Counted from the stretch's first letter, positions 18,037 through 26,961 are shown. The stretch is 64,000 nucleotides of DNA from Rhizobium pisi (GCF_003938655.1 NZ_RJJT01000013.1:1-64000), one strand, 5' to 3'. Translations and numbers: made by a program. Notes: a model not told the origin generated them from the letters alone.

Positions 18037-18893
18037 CAAACGCAAACGCAAAGATCACCGACAGCCTGCGCGCTGATTTCGGCACCAGGGGCTACCTCGT
18101 TATGCGGGGCTTCTACGATCCGGCTGCCGACATCGCGCCGATCCAGGAAGGCATCCGCCAGGTCCTTGAAGTGATCTGCAAGAAGTACGGCGTCGACGCT
18201 CCTATCGAAACCACGCATGACGCCATGATGATCGCTTATCCGAAGCTGATCGCCAAGAACCGCTCATGGGGTGGTGAGGTCTATGACGCGATAAAGCAGA
18301 TCCCCGCCTTCATGCGTCTCGTCACCAGTATCACCAACGACGAAGCCTTCAAGGCACTGCGTCCAGATAGTGTTCCGGGCATTGCCGCCGGCGGCTACGG
18401 GATCCGCATCGACAACCCCGGGGAAGAAAAATTCCGCGCCCAGTGGCATCAGGAATTCCCCGGCCAGCTGCGCAGCGTCGACGGCGTTGTATTCTGGACG
18501 CCACTTCTGCCGGTCACTCAGGACATGGGGCCGGTACAGATCGCCGAAGGCTCGCATGCCGAAGGCTTGGTTCCCGTTTACGAGGACGATGCCGGCGCCG
18601 GCAAGACGGGCGCTTACGCTCTGCATCTCGACCGCGCCGAAGAGCGCCTCGCCCGCTACAAGCATGTCGCGCCGCTGACCAATCCGGGTGACCTCGTGCT
18701 GATGGACTTCCTGACGCTGCACCAGTCGGGTCACAATGTCTCGACCACGCCGCGCTGGAGCATCCAGTTCCGCTACTTCAACTACCTCGAGCCGGTTGGC
18801 ATCCGCATCGGCTGGAAGGGCTCGTTTGCCGCCGGCGTGAAATTCGCCGATGTGCTTCCGGAGCTTTCCGTTCGGCGCGAGGCGGCGGAATGA
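18033..18893 (+). CDS. PhyH-family Fe(II)/2-oxoglutarate dioxygenase
   Basis: A 286-residue dioxygenase-like protein. The first iron ligands lie in AQWHQEF (H-x-E in place of the usual H-x-D) and the distal histidine in LTLHQSGHNVSTTPRWSIQFRYFN. The arginine in that last motif would bind 2-oxoglutarate. PhyH-type enzymes hydroxylate lipids, amino acids and natural products; one attached to a sugar cluster could hydroxylate an acyl or sugar moiety. Start ATG 18033 has AAGGAGG upstream and overlaps the WbqC stop. A longer frame from 17973 is rejected. Confidence 0.85.
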   Translation: MTNANAKITDSLRADFGTRGYLVMRGFYDPAADIAPIQEGIRQVLEVICKKYGVDAPIETTHDAMMIAYPKLIAKNRSWGGEVYDAIKQIPAFMRLVTSITNDEAFKALRPDSVPGIAAGGYGIRIDNPGEEKFRAQWHQEFPGQLRSVDGVVFWTPLLPVTQDMGPVQIAEGSHAEGLVPVYEDDAGAGKTGAYALHLDRAEERLARYKHVAPLTNPGDLVLMDFLTLHQSGHNVSTTPRWSIQFRYFNYLEPVGIRIGWKGSFAAGVKFADVLPELSVRREAAE

Positions 18894-20047
18894 CGGCTTG
18901 CCGTGTCTGCGGTGGGAAGATTGCGGCGCCGGCCTATGAAACACCGGCGCCTGCCCTCACCTCCATCATGACCCTTCTCAACATTCCGACGCGCGTCTAT
19001 GTCTGCGACGGATGCGGCCACGCGCAGTGCGACGAGATTCCCGATATCGAGACCTTCTACGATACCGGCTATCGCATTTCGCTGAGCAGCGAGGGTCATG
19101 ACCAGATCTTTGCGGTCAAGCCCGACGGCACCGTCATTTTCCGGACCGACCATCAGGCGGAGATTGCACGCAATCTGCTTGATCTTCCGCAGGGAGCGAG
19201 GCTTCTGGACTACGGTGCGGCAAAAGCCGACACGCTGCGCAAGATCATCGCCGCGCGCCCCGATATCGAGCCTCATGTTTTCGATGTTTCCACCGACTAC
19301 GCTTCAGCCTGGAATGGCTGGATCGCGCCAGACGCGCAGGCCGCCTATGAGGTACCAGAAACGTGGAACGGCCGCTTCGATGCGGCGATGAGCCATTTCG
19401 TGATCGAGCATGTGGCCGACCCGGTTGGTTTCATTCGCGGGATACACAAGCTCCTGAAGCCGCGCGGCACACTGCTGCTTTCGATGCCCGACGTTTCGGC
19501 CAACCCCGGCGACATGACGGTGGCGGACCATGTCAACCACTTCAGCGAGGCTTCACTTCGGCGGGCGCTTGCCGCCGGCGGCTTCGAAGTATCGATGATC
19601 GACGTGACATCGTTCCCAGGAGCCTTCTTTGCCGTTGCGGTACGCAGCGAGACGCCGGCCAGGCCGGAGCAGGATGCCATTCTCGTGCGGCAGGCTGTCG
19701 AGCGTGGGCTGGAGATCTGCGATTTCTGGCGGACCTCGGCTGCCAACCTCGAAAAGCGGGCTGCTACCTTCCGCGGGCGCAAAGTAGCGATTTACGGTGC
19801 TGGCTTTTATGGAGGCTGGATCTTCAGCCGTATCGGCAATGATGTCGAGCTGACCGCCTTCCTCGACCAGAATCCGGGGCTGCAGAATACGGAGCATTTC
19901 GGCTACCCTGTGAGCGCACCGACGGCAATTGCCGAAGATGCGGAGGCGCTGTTTATCGGCCTCAATCCGCTAAAGGCGCGTGCCGCGATCGCTAGCATGC
20001 CCTATCTGCATAGGCCGGGTTTGGAACTGCTCTGGCTGGAAGCCTGA
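18890..20047 (+). CDS. Second zinc-finger methyltransferase-like protein of the sugar cluster
   Basis: A 385-residue protein with the same three-part layout as the one at 11693. N-terminal CRVC and CDGC pairs form a likely zinc site. The central SAM-methyltransferase fold has motif I LLDYGAAKADTL. FDAAMSHFVIEHVADPVGFI follows, and the C-terminal module is VAIYGAGFYGGWIF. Motif I lacks the usual glycine spacing (DxGxGxG), so SAM binding may be altered. It is the last gene of the run, overlapping the dioxygenase gene by ATGA. It may methylate the cluster's product or bind a nucleotide through the C-terminal module. Confidence 0.82.
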   Translation: MTACRVCGGKIAAPAYETPAPALTSIMTLLNIPTRVYVCDGCGHAQCDEIPDIETFYDTGYRISLSSEGHDQIFAVKPDGTVIFRTDHQAEIARNLLDLPQGARLLDYGAAKADTLRKIIAARPDIEPHVFDVSTDYASAWNGWIAPDAQAAYEVPETWNGRFDAAMSHFVIEHVADPVGFIRGIHKLLKPRGTLLLSMPDVSANPGDMTVADHVNHFSEASLRRALAAGGFEVSMIDVTSFPGAFFAVAVRSETPARPEQDAILVRQAVERGLEICDFWRTSAANLEKRAATFRGRKVAIYGAGFYGGWIFSRIGNDVELTAFLDQNPGLQNTEHFGYPVSAPTAIAEDAEALFIGLNPLKARAAIASMPYLHRPGLELLWLEA

Positions 20048-20083
20048 AACCGAACAGGCCCGCGGCGGCTTCGCCTCCGGCCC

Positions 20084-20416
20084 TCACCGCACCGGCTGAA
20101 AGTGGCCGCGCAGCGGGACCTTGTCGTCCATTGAGATGAAACCGTCGCGGTCGCAGACATACATGAGCGTCGGCATGCCGCCCGAGCGGAAGATCTCGTC
20201 GTGGCGGCGGCGGATGTGGACGGTCTCCGTGTGGCAATTATAGGATTCCTCCTCTTTCTTGTCCGGTTGCGCCTTAACACCGGGAAGACCCTTGTAGGGG
20301 TAGAGGGGTTGAACGTCCGATTTGACGGATTTCGTCCAGTCGACGGCCGATGCGGACGCTGGGGCAAGGCCCGACACGGCGACGAGCGATATCAGAAGCA
20401 TCATCAGAGGCCGCAT
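20084..20416 (-). CDS. Secreted protein of unknown function
   Basis: A 110-residue protein with a clear signal peptide (MRPLMMLLISLVAVSGLAPASASA). The mature part has two cysteines (NCHTETVHI, YVCDRDGF) that could form one disulfide, and a lysine/glutamate-rich middle. AGGAGAG precedes the ATG; the longer frame to 20587 would overlap the co-polymerase gene and is rejected. It lies directly downstream of the polysaccharide co-polymerase gene on the same strand, so it may serve the same export pathway. No family recognised. Confidence 0.7.
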   Translation of the reverse strand: MRPLMMLLISLVAVSGLAPASASAVDWTKSVKSDVQPLYPYKGLPGVKAQPDKKEEESYNCHTETVHIRRRHDEIFRSGGMPTLMYVCDRDGFISMDDKVPLRGHFQPVR

Positions 20417-20477
20417 GGGAACTCTCCTGCCGGCGACAGGCCGCCTTTTCCCGATGTAGGAAAACCGATGGCCGTCA

Positions 20478-22085
20478 TCAAGCGGCCCGGGCGGGTGATC
20501 TCTTGAAATAACTTCTGATGACGGGATGGCCGAAGAGACCGGCGAGGATCGCAAAGGCCGCACCGAGGAAGAAACCGGCGAGGGCACCGCCGATGATGCC
20601 GGCGATCAGCAGGATCTTTTTTCCCGGGCCATCGGGCTTGACCGGCGGTTCGGCCGGCGAGATGACGCGGATATTGCTTTGGCTGAGGCTCTGCTCCTCG
20701 CTCGTCTGGCCGGAGCGCTTCAGCACCGCCTCGTAGATATCGCGCGCGGCGGTCGCCTTGCGCTGCAATTCGTTCAGTTCCACCTGCTTGTCCGAAATAC
20801 CCGCCTGCAGCGCCTTCTGGACGGAAAGCTCCTTGGCGACGCTATCCTCCGCCGCCTTCGCCTGCTCGTATTCGCCCCTTGCAGAGGTGGCAAGGCGCTG
20901 CAATTCGCCCCTGATTTCGCCAGATATGCTCTGCAGCGAGGAGCGGGCCGCCTGCAGGCGCGGATGGCGTGTGCCCATCTGGCTTTCGAGGCTGCCGACC
21001 GCGGCCGCCTGGGTGGCATATTGCTGGCGCAGGCTGACGAGCGGCGAGGTGACGCCGCCCTCCGTCTGGTTGCCGGCAACGATGTCTTCGACGCGGAGAT
21101 TGGCGACGGCATCAGCGCGTGCCTTGGCCTGAATGGTCTTTTCCTGCGCCGTCACCAGCAGCGTGTTCAGCGAGGCGAGCCTTTGATCAGAGATCAGGTT
21201 GCCTTCGGTCGCGGCCATATCGTTGTCGGCGCGGAAGGTTTCGACAGCCTGTTCGGCCTCCAGCACTTTCTGGCGCAGATCGTTGAGGCGTCCGTCGAGC
21301 GTCGAGGAGGTGTTTTCGTAGATGCCGTTCGAGGCGCTGTTTTCCTCCTCAGTGAAGGAGGTGACGACCTGGTTGGCAAGCCTTGCGGATTTCTCGGGGT
21401 CGTTCGTGGTGGCGGCAAGCGAAACGACATAGGTGCTGGCCTGGCGGGTGATAACAAGCGTCTTCTGCAGGGCGCCGATCACGGCGGCGCCATCCGTCCT
21501 GCCGCCGGTGAATTCGGGATCCTGGTCGAGCTTCATGGCTTCGACGACACGCCGCAACACATTGCCCGAGGTCAGGATCTGCACCTGGCTGTCGATCAGC
21601 GCCGAGATCATTTCCGGCGAGGGGCCGGAGGATTGCGTCCCGGCATCGGCAAGGCCGATCTGGCGCGGATCGAAATAAAGGCTGCTCACGGCGGTGAACT
21701 TCTGCGCGATGGTGGGCGCCACCACTCCGCCAGCGGCAGCCCCGAGCAGCGCCAGACCGAGCACGATCAGCCGGCGGCCCCAGATCGCGGCAATACTGGA
21801 GCGAAGATCGATCAGTGGCGCGGCCGGTGCGGGTGCAGCGTTCGACGGCGTATTTACGGCAGGCCGTTCGGCAGGCGCCGGCGCCGGGCGCTCGTATCGG
21901 CGGGCTTCTGTAACACTTGCGGGTGGTGCAAAGGGGGGCGGGGCAGGTTCGGGCGCCGGACGGGCGAACTCGTCCGGGCGGACGACTGGGCTGCGCATGC
22001 GCACGCCTTCCGGCGCAGTCTGAGAGGGCTCATAACTGCGCCAGCCGGGCAGCCGACTTACCCTGTTCCTGTCATACTGGTTCAT
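20478..22085 (-). CDS. Polysaccharide co-polymerase (Wzz/GumC-type) without kinase domain
   Basis: A 535-residue inner-membrane protein. A proline/alanine-rich cytoplasmic head of about 95 residues precedes TM1 (LIVLGLALLGAAAGGVVAP). The Wzz periplasmic domain opens with ALIDSQVQILTSGNVLRRV, and long coiled-coil stretches run over about residues 240-460. The PxxPxxP-like segment SPAEPPVKPDGP lies just before TM2 (about 495-520). It controls chain length during Wzy-dependent export of an exopolysaccharide. Unlike ExoP/Wzc it ends about 15 residues after TM2, with no Walker motifs or tyrosine tail. It is divergent from the glycanase gene. Confidence 0.9.
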   Translation of the reverse strand: MNQYDRNRVSRLPGWRSYEPSQTAPEGVRMRSPVVRPDEFARPAPEPAPPPFAPPASVTEARRYERPAPAPAERPAVNTPSNAAPAPAAPLIDLRSSIAAIWGRRLIVLGLALLGAAAGGVVAPTIAQKFTAVSSLYFDPRQIGLADAGTQSSGPSPEMISALIDSQVQILTSGNVLRRVVEAMKLDQDPEFTGGRTDGAAVIGALQKTLVITRQASTYVVSLAATTNDPEKSARLANQVVTSFTEEENSASNGIYENTSSTLDGRLNDLRQKVLEAEQAVETFRADNDMAATEGNLISDQRLASLNTLLVTAQEKTIQAKARADAVANLRVEDIVAGNQTEGGVTSPLVSLRQQYATQAAAVGSLESQMGTRHPRLQAARSSLQSISGEIRGELQRLATSARGEYEQAKAAEDSVAKELSVQKALQAGISDKQVELNELQRKATAARDIYEAVLKRSGQTSEEQSLSQSNIRVISPAEPPVKPDGPGKKILLIAGIIGGALAGFFLGAAFAILAGLFGHPVIRSYFKRSPARAA

Positions 22086-22222
22086 ACGCGCACTCGTATC
22101 CCGCCCAGCGTGAAATAGACTGAGGCCGAGGTGATGAGACTTTAGAAATTCTTAGCTAACGGACCGTTAAATTATCGACCGCGACGCTGATGTTGCGATT
22201 TGCCGCAATTACAGGGATGGCC

Positions 22223-23272
22223 ATGAAGACGAAACGACAGCTGATCGCGGTGCTGCTTGCGGCCGCCCTCGCCCCGTCGGCGGCTCCTGCAGCCGACGCT
22301 CCCTGTTACCGCGGCGTCAATCTCTCCGGCGGTGAATATGGCGATCGCGACGGCACCTACGGTACGAACTACACCTATCCCAGCGAAGATACGATCCGCT
22401 ATTTCGCCGAAAAGGGCATGACGATCATCCGGCTGCCCTTCCGCTGGGAGCGGCTGCAACCGGCACTCGGCGGTCGGCTCGACGATGACGAGATCAAGCG
22501 GCTCAAGGATACCGTCGGCCTGATCCGCAAGCATCACATGGCCGTTCTGCTCGACCCGCATAATTTCGGCTATTACGACAAGACGCAAGTCGGCACGGCG
22601 CCGGCGACGAATGCCGCATTCGCCGATTTCTGGGCAAGGCTCGCCGTCGAATTCGCCAATCGGGACGGCGTTCTCTTCGGCCTGATGAACGAGCCGCACG
22701 ACATCAAGGCGACGGCCTGGCTCAATGCCGCCAATGCAGCGATCCGCAGCATTCGCGCCGTCGGCGCACGCAATCTCGTCCTCGTGCCTGGCACCGCCTG
22801 GAGCGGGGCCGCCAGCTGGGAAAAGGATGTGATCGGCGGCGCCAACGGCACTGTCATGCTCGGCGTGCGCGATCCGCTCGACTTCTACGCTTTCGAGGTC
22901 CACCAGTATCTCGACGCCGATTCCTCCGGAACCCATCCGACCTGCGAGGGTGCGGGCGCCGCAGTCGAGGCGATCGCCGGGGTTACAGCCTGGCTGAAGC
23001 GGAACCACAAACGCGGCTTCCTCGGTGAATTCGGCGCCTCCGCCGACAAGGACTGCCTGAGCGGGCTCGCCGAGATCTACACTACCATGTCAGGCAATAG
23101 CGACGCCTGGCTCGGCTGGTCCTATTGGGCCGCGGGTGAATGGTGGCCGGCGAACGAACCTTTCAACGTCCAGCCGCGTGAAGGCGCCGAACGGCCTCAG
23201 ATGCGGCTTCTCGCCGGAGCGGCGAAAGCGAAAGCCGGCGCATGCACCGCCGTCAAGCCGGTGGAGAACTGA
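22223..23272 (+). CDS. Secreted glycoside hydrolase family 5 endoglucanase-like enzyme
   Basis: A 349-residue GH5 enzyme with signal peptide MKTKRQLIAVLLAAALAPSAAPAA. After CYRGVNLSGGEYG come IIRLPFRWERLQP (conserved arginine), AVLLDPHNFG, GLMNEPHD (acid/base glutamate), FYAFEVHQYLD, RGFLGEFGAS (nucleophile glutamate) and WLGWSYWAAG. Both catalytic glutamates are present. It cleaves a beta-glucan-type backbone in the periplasm or outside. Inside a Wzy/Wzz group such enzymes trim or process the polymer. ATG 22223 has AGGG 6 bases upstream. Confidence 0.9.
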   Translation: MKTKRQLIAVLLAAALAPSAAPAADAPCYRGVNLSGGEYGDRDGTYGTNYTYPSEDTIRYFAEKGMTIIRLPFRWERLQPALGGRLDDDEIKRLKDTVGLIRKHHMAVLLDPHNFGYYDKTQVGTAPATNAAFADFWARLAVEFANRDGVLFGLMNEPHDIKATAWLNAANAAIRSIRAVGARNLVLVPGTAWSGAASWEKDVIGGANGTVMLGVRDPLDFYAFEVHQYLDADSSGTHPTCEGAGAAVEAIAGVTAWLKRNHKRGFLGEFGASADKDCLSGLAEIYTTMSGNSDAWLGWSYWAAGEWWPANEPFNVQPREGAERPQMRLLAGAAKAKAGACTAVKPVEN

Positions 23273-23274
23273 AG

Positions 23275-24555
23275 ATGGCGGTCAGCGACCACAAGACTGC
23301 AGCCTTTGCCGTTGCCGGCAACCGGCTCGATGCGGCCGGCGAGGCATCGCGCACCGATTATCCGGTGCTGTGGCTCGGCCTGCTCTCTGTGCTCTATAAC
23401 GGCATTCTCGCCTTCATCAATCACAATATCATGCCGCTCTCGATGACGCATGTCGCCGCCAGCGAGGGCCTGATCATGGCGAGCGCCATCATCTACATCC
23501 TGCACAAGGGGATTTACGAGACCGACCTTCCGGCCTTCCTATTCCTGCTGTTCACGCTCGTCGTGACCATCTATGTCAGCGTGCTCAACCGCATGCTGTT
23601 CATCGATCATTTCCGCAACGTGCTGATCATCTTCTGCTTCACCGGGCTCGGGGGCTGGAGCAATGAAAAAACGATGAAGCTCGCCTTTCGCTGGGCGAGT
23701 CTTGTCGTCATGATCTTCCTGATCTTCGAGATCGCCAGCGTGCCGTTTTATGTCAGCATCGTCCATCCGTCCGATTATTTCGCCAATACGCGCGGGCTGC
23801 TACCGCTGAGCTACAACACGACGGGCCTCTTCCAGAACGCCCTCGGCTTTCCCGAGCGCTTCTCCTTCGGCATCATCGACCACCGTTCCTCTTCGATCTT
23901 CCTCGAGCAGGTGTCGCTTGCCAATTTCTGCGGCGTGATCGCGGTCTACCTGATTTCGATGTGGGAAAAGCTTGGGCGCTGGGACAGGCTGCTGATGATC
24001 GGCACGGCCGTGTTGATCCTGGTGACCAACGATACACGCACCATGCTGATCTTCTGCTTTGCCTGCATCGTCGGCTATTTCGTCTTTCCGAAGATCCCGA
24101 AGAATTTCAACCTGCTGCTGATGCCGCTGATCGTCGCTGCGGGTTTTCTCGTCTACACCTTGAAACCCAATGCGACAGGTGACAATTTTACCGGCCGCAT
24201 CAACCTGACGATGAAGAAGGTCATGGATCTCGATCCGCTCGCCATCCTTGGGCTTTCGGTCGACCGGGTCGCCGAATTCGCCGACAGCGGCTACGTCTAC
24301 CTGATCTACGCAGCAACGATCTTCGGCGTCATCGCCTTGTGGCTGTTCGTCTGCCTCTTTCCCGCCGGGCGCACGGCGGCGCAGCGGCGCTGCGCCCATT
24401 CACTTTCTCTTTTCATTTTTCTGAATATGATGATCGGGGGAACCGCTGTTTTCTCGATGAAGATTGCCGGTCTCCTGTGGTTTGTCGTCGGGTATATGCG
24501 TTTCCACGACAATCCGCGCATCCGGCAGGGTCGTCCGGCAGATGTATTGAGTTGA
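23275..24555 (+). CDS. Wzy-like polysaccharide polymerase / O-antigen ligase family membrane protein
   Basis: A 426-residue protein with about 10-11 hydrophobic segments and a larger periplasmic loop between roughly residues 170 and 215 (HPSDYFANTRGLLPLSYNTTGLFQNALGF ... HRSSSIFLEQVS). The topology and the RSSSIFLEQVS plus TNDTRTM motifs fit O-antigen polymerase/ligase proteins, which show little sequence conservation. It probably joins repeat units of the polysaccharide whose length is set by the co-polymerase. ATG 23275 begins 2 bases after the glycanase stop, with GGAG upstream. Confidence 0.8.
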   Translation: MAVSDHKTAAFAVAGNRLDAAGEASRTDYPVLWLGLLSVLYNGILAFINHNIMPLSMTHVAASEGLIMASAIIYILHKGIYETDLPAFLFLLFTLVVTIYVSVLNRMLFIDHFRNVLIIFCFTGLGGWSNEKTMKLAFRWASLVVMIFLIFEIASVPFYVSIVHPSDYFANTRGLLPLSYNTTGLFQNALGFPERFSFGIIDHRSSSIFLEQVSLANFCGVIAVYLISMWEKLGRWDRLLMIGTAVLILVTNDTRTMLIFCFACIVGYFVFPKIPKNFNLLLMPLIVAAGFLVYTLKPNATGDNFTGRINLTMKKVMDLDPLAILGLSVDRVAEFADSGYVYLIYAATIFGVIALWLFVCLFPAGRTAAQRRCAHSLSLFIFLNMMIGGTAVFSMKIAGLLWFVVGYMRFHDNPRIRQGRPADVLS

Positions 24556-24594
24556 CCGCAGCGGCGCGGCTGAGACCGGCGCCCGCGTGAGCCC

Positions 24595-24710
24595 TAGAAC
24601 AGGATGATTTTAGTCCAGATCGGCCTAAAATCTGAATCCTGTTCTAAATCAAAGAAATAGAGCATGATGTCGTCCGAAAACCGCCCACACTTTTCGGCAT
24701 CATGCTCTAG
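24595..24710. repeat. RIME1-like intergenic mosaic element, copy 1
   Basis: Two adjacent hairpins. The first runs from TAGAACAGGAT to ATCCTGTTCTA (24595-24645 region) and contains a second pairing ATTTTAG/CTAAAAT. The second runs from TAGAGCATGATG to CATCATGCTCTA (24659-24709). The two-palindrome layout and these end sequences match the rhizobial RIME1 family as known from the literature. It lies between the Wzy-like gene and the acyltransferase gene and ends one base before the latter's ribosome binding site GGAG. Confidence 0.8.
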
Positions 24711-24725
24711 GGAGCAAGACGCTCG

Positions 24726-25742
24726 ATGCTTGTCCAGCTTCAATATCTGCGCGCCATCGCGGCGCTGATGGTGGTCTATTTCCATGCGATATTGCAGCTT
24801 GCCAAGGTCAATCCAGCGGTCGACGCCACGGCCTTCATCTATGGCGAAACCGGTGTCGACATCTTCTTCGTGTTGAGCGGCTTCGTGATGTGGCTGACGA
24901 CGAGCGGACGATCGATGAGCCCGGTCGAATTCGCCCGCCGGCGCATCAGGAGGATCGTGCCGCTCTATTGGCTGGCGACGCTGTTTTCGGCTGTCGTAGC
25001 GTTGGTGGCCCCGTCGTTGCTGAAATCGACGGTCTTCGACCTGCCGCACCTCATCGCCTCGCTCTTCTTCCTGCCGTGGAGCAATCCCGCCGATCCCAGC
25101 ACGATCACTCCGGTCGTCGTTCCAGGCTGGACGCTGAATTACGAAATGTTCTTCTACTTCGTGTTCGCGCTGCTGCTGCCGCTTTCGGAAATCCGCCGCA
25201 TCCCGGCAATGCTTGCCGTCTTTGCCGTCATCCTGATCGCCTGCCGGCTGTTGCCGGAAACGACGGCCACCCGCTTCTACGGCGAGCCGATCATATTGGA
25301 GTTCCTTGCCGGCGTCGTACTCGGCTGGCTCTACGGGCAAAAGGTTCTTCTGCCGAGCCGCTGGGCATGGGCGGCGCTTGCCATGGGCTTTGCATTTCTG
25401 TTCATCAACGAGGCGTTGATGCGGCCGGAAAGCCGGTTTTACGCCTGGGGCATACCGGCAATCTTCATTATCTACGGCGCCGTTTCCATCGACTTTTCCA
25501 GGCTACCCGTCATCGGCTGGCTGAACTATCTCGGCGACTGCTCATACAGCATCTACATCACGCACGCCTTCACTCTGGCCTTCCTCAGGATCGCCGCCGA
25601 CCGCCTGCCAATCGGCATCCTGCAGCAACCGGTGCTCTTCGTGATCCTTTCGCTGGTGCTCTCGTCGATCGGCGGCGCCATCATCCATGAAATCACGACG
25701 CCCCGCCGGAAAGTCGCGGTGGCGAGCCATCCGCCGGCTTAA
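24726..25742 (+). CDS. Acyltransferase family 3 (OafA/ExoH-like) membrane protein
   Basis: A 338-residue protein with about 10 membrane segments. It opens with LQYLRAIAALMVVYFHA (catalytic histidine H after VVY) and GVDIFFVLSGFVMW. The RRIRRIVPLYWLAT motif follows, typical of inner-membrane acyltransferases of surface glycans. It would add acetyl or succinyl groups to the polysaccharide built by its neighbours. GGAG at 24711 is 11 bases before the ATG, immediately after the repeat element, which may weaken or tune translation. Confidence 0.9.
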   Translation: MLVQLQYLRAIAALMVVYFHAILQLAKVNPAVDATAFIYGETGVDIFFVLSGFVMWLTTSGRSMSPVEFARRRIRRIVPLYWLATLFSAVVALVAPSLLKSTVFDLPHLIASLFFLPWSNPADPSTITPVVVPGWTLNYEMFFYFVFALLLPLSEIRRIPAMLAVFAVILIACRLLPETTATRFYGEPIILEFLAGVVLGWLYGQKVLLPSRWAWAALAMGFAFLFINEALMRPESRFYAWGIPAIFIIYGAVSIDFSRLPVIGWLNYLGDCSYSIYITHAFTLAFLRIAADRLPIGILQQPVLFVILSLVLSSIGGAIIHEITTPRRKVAVASHPPA

Positions 25743-25958
25743 ACCGCATCGAAGGCGAGAATACGCATCCAAGCGGCGCTGACGGCACAGTTTTTTGCGC
25801 AACTTCTCCTAAGCTTCAGACTTGGCAATGAGAGAACTTGCAGACGCGTGATGGTTTCTCTTGCAATTTGTCGCATGAATGAAAGCGCGCCGGCCTGTTC
25901 GCGGCCCGGGCTTTGATCTAAGCACGGCGGCGGCCTTGCAGAGGGAAGAGGGAAAGAC

Positions 25959-26843
25959 ATGAAAAGCTATGTATTGACGGTATCCTGCCAATCGACGCGC
26001 GGCATCGTGGCGGCGATTTCGAGCTATCTGGCCGAGAAGGGCTGCAACATCATCGACAGCTCGCAGTTCGACGATCTCGATACCGGCAAGTTCTTCATGC
26101 GTGTCAGCTTCATTTCGGAAGAGGGGCTTTCGGGCGCCGAGATCGGTGCCGATTTTGCCGCCGTCGCCGCGCCCTTCGCGATGGAGTACGAATTCCACGA
26201 CAGCGAGAAGCGCATGAAGGTGCTGCTGATGGTGTCGCGCTTCGGCCATTGTCTCAACGACCTGCTCTACCGCTGGAAGATCGGCGCCCTGCCGATCGAC
26301 ATCGTCGGCGTCGTCTCCAACCATTTCGATTACCAGAAGGTTGTCGTCAACCACGACATCCCCTTCCACCATATTCCCGTCACTAAGGCCAACAAGGTGC
26401 AGGCCGAGGCTCGGATCATGGAAGTCGCCGAGCAGACCGGCACCGAGCTGATCGTGCTGGCCCGCTACATGCAGATCCTGTCGGACGAGATGTGCCAGAA
26501 GATGTCGGGCAAAATCATCAACATCCATCATTCCTTCCTGCCGAGCTTCAAGGGCGCCAATCCTTACAAGCAGGCCTACGGCCGCGGCGTGAAGCTGATC
26601 GGGGCGACGGCGCATTACGTCACCGCCGATCTCGACGAAGGCCCGATCATCGAGCAGGACACGGCGCGCATCACCCATGCGCAGTCGCCCGACGACTATG
26701 TCTCGATCGGCCGCGATGTCGAAAGCCAGGTGTTGGCGCGTGCCATCCACGCCCATATCCACCACCGCACCTTCATCAACGGCAATCGCACCGTGGTCTT
26801 CCCGGCAAGCCCGGGAAGCTACGCATCCGAACGCATGGGTTGA
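25959..26843 (+). CDS. purU: Formyltetrahydrofolate deformylase
   Basis: A 294-residue PurU. An N-terminal ACT domain (SYVLTVSCQSTRGIVAAISSYLAEKGCNI) is followed by a formyltransferase fold with VLLMVSRFGHCLNDLLYR, LARYMQILSD, and the catalytic NIHHSFLPSFKGANPY and GATAHYVTADLDEGPIIEQD segments. It hydrolyses 10-formyl-THF to THF and formate, balancing one-carbon units for purine and glycine synthesis. GGGAAGAGGGAAAG precedes the start. The 216-base spacer upstream shows no riboswitch that could be recognised. Confidence 0.97.
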   Translation: MKSYVLTVSCQSTRGIVAAISSYLAEKGCNIIDSSQFDDLDTGKFFMRVSFISEEGLSGAEIGADFAAVAAPFAMEYEFHDSEKRMKVLLMVSRFGHCLNDLLYRWKIGALPIDIVGVVSNHFDYQKVVVNHDIPFHHIPVTKANKVQAEARIMEVAEQTGTELIVLARYMQILSDEMCQKMSGKIINIHHSFLPSFKGANPYKQAYGRGVKLIGATAHYVTADLDEGPIIEQDTARITHAQSPDDYVSIGRDVESQVLARAIHAHIHHRTFINGNRTVVFPASPGSYASERMG

Positions 26844-26961
26844 GAGCGGCCGAGGGTCTACATCTCTTTTGTTCGCGAGCGACAATCTCCCGTTGCCTGC
26901 CGGCGGCAAGTACTTGATTATCTCATTCAATAGGTAATCGAATCATGCTGCGGGGGGTGTC

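Noticed and set aside
20478..20560. Bacterial tyrosine kinase domain at the end of the co-polymerase
   Set aside because: The protein stops about 15 residues after its second membrane segment; there are no Walker A, A' or B motifs and no tyrosine cluster.
20526..22118. 530-codon plus-strand open frame opposite the co-polymerase gene
   Set aside because: Antisense to a protein with clear Wzz topology; it has no membrane segments or motifs of its own.
25743..25958. Riboswitch or small RNA upstream of purU
   Set aside because: No glycine or folate-type riboswitch core and no stable terminator-like fold could be recognised; only weak pairing is visible.
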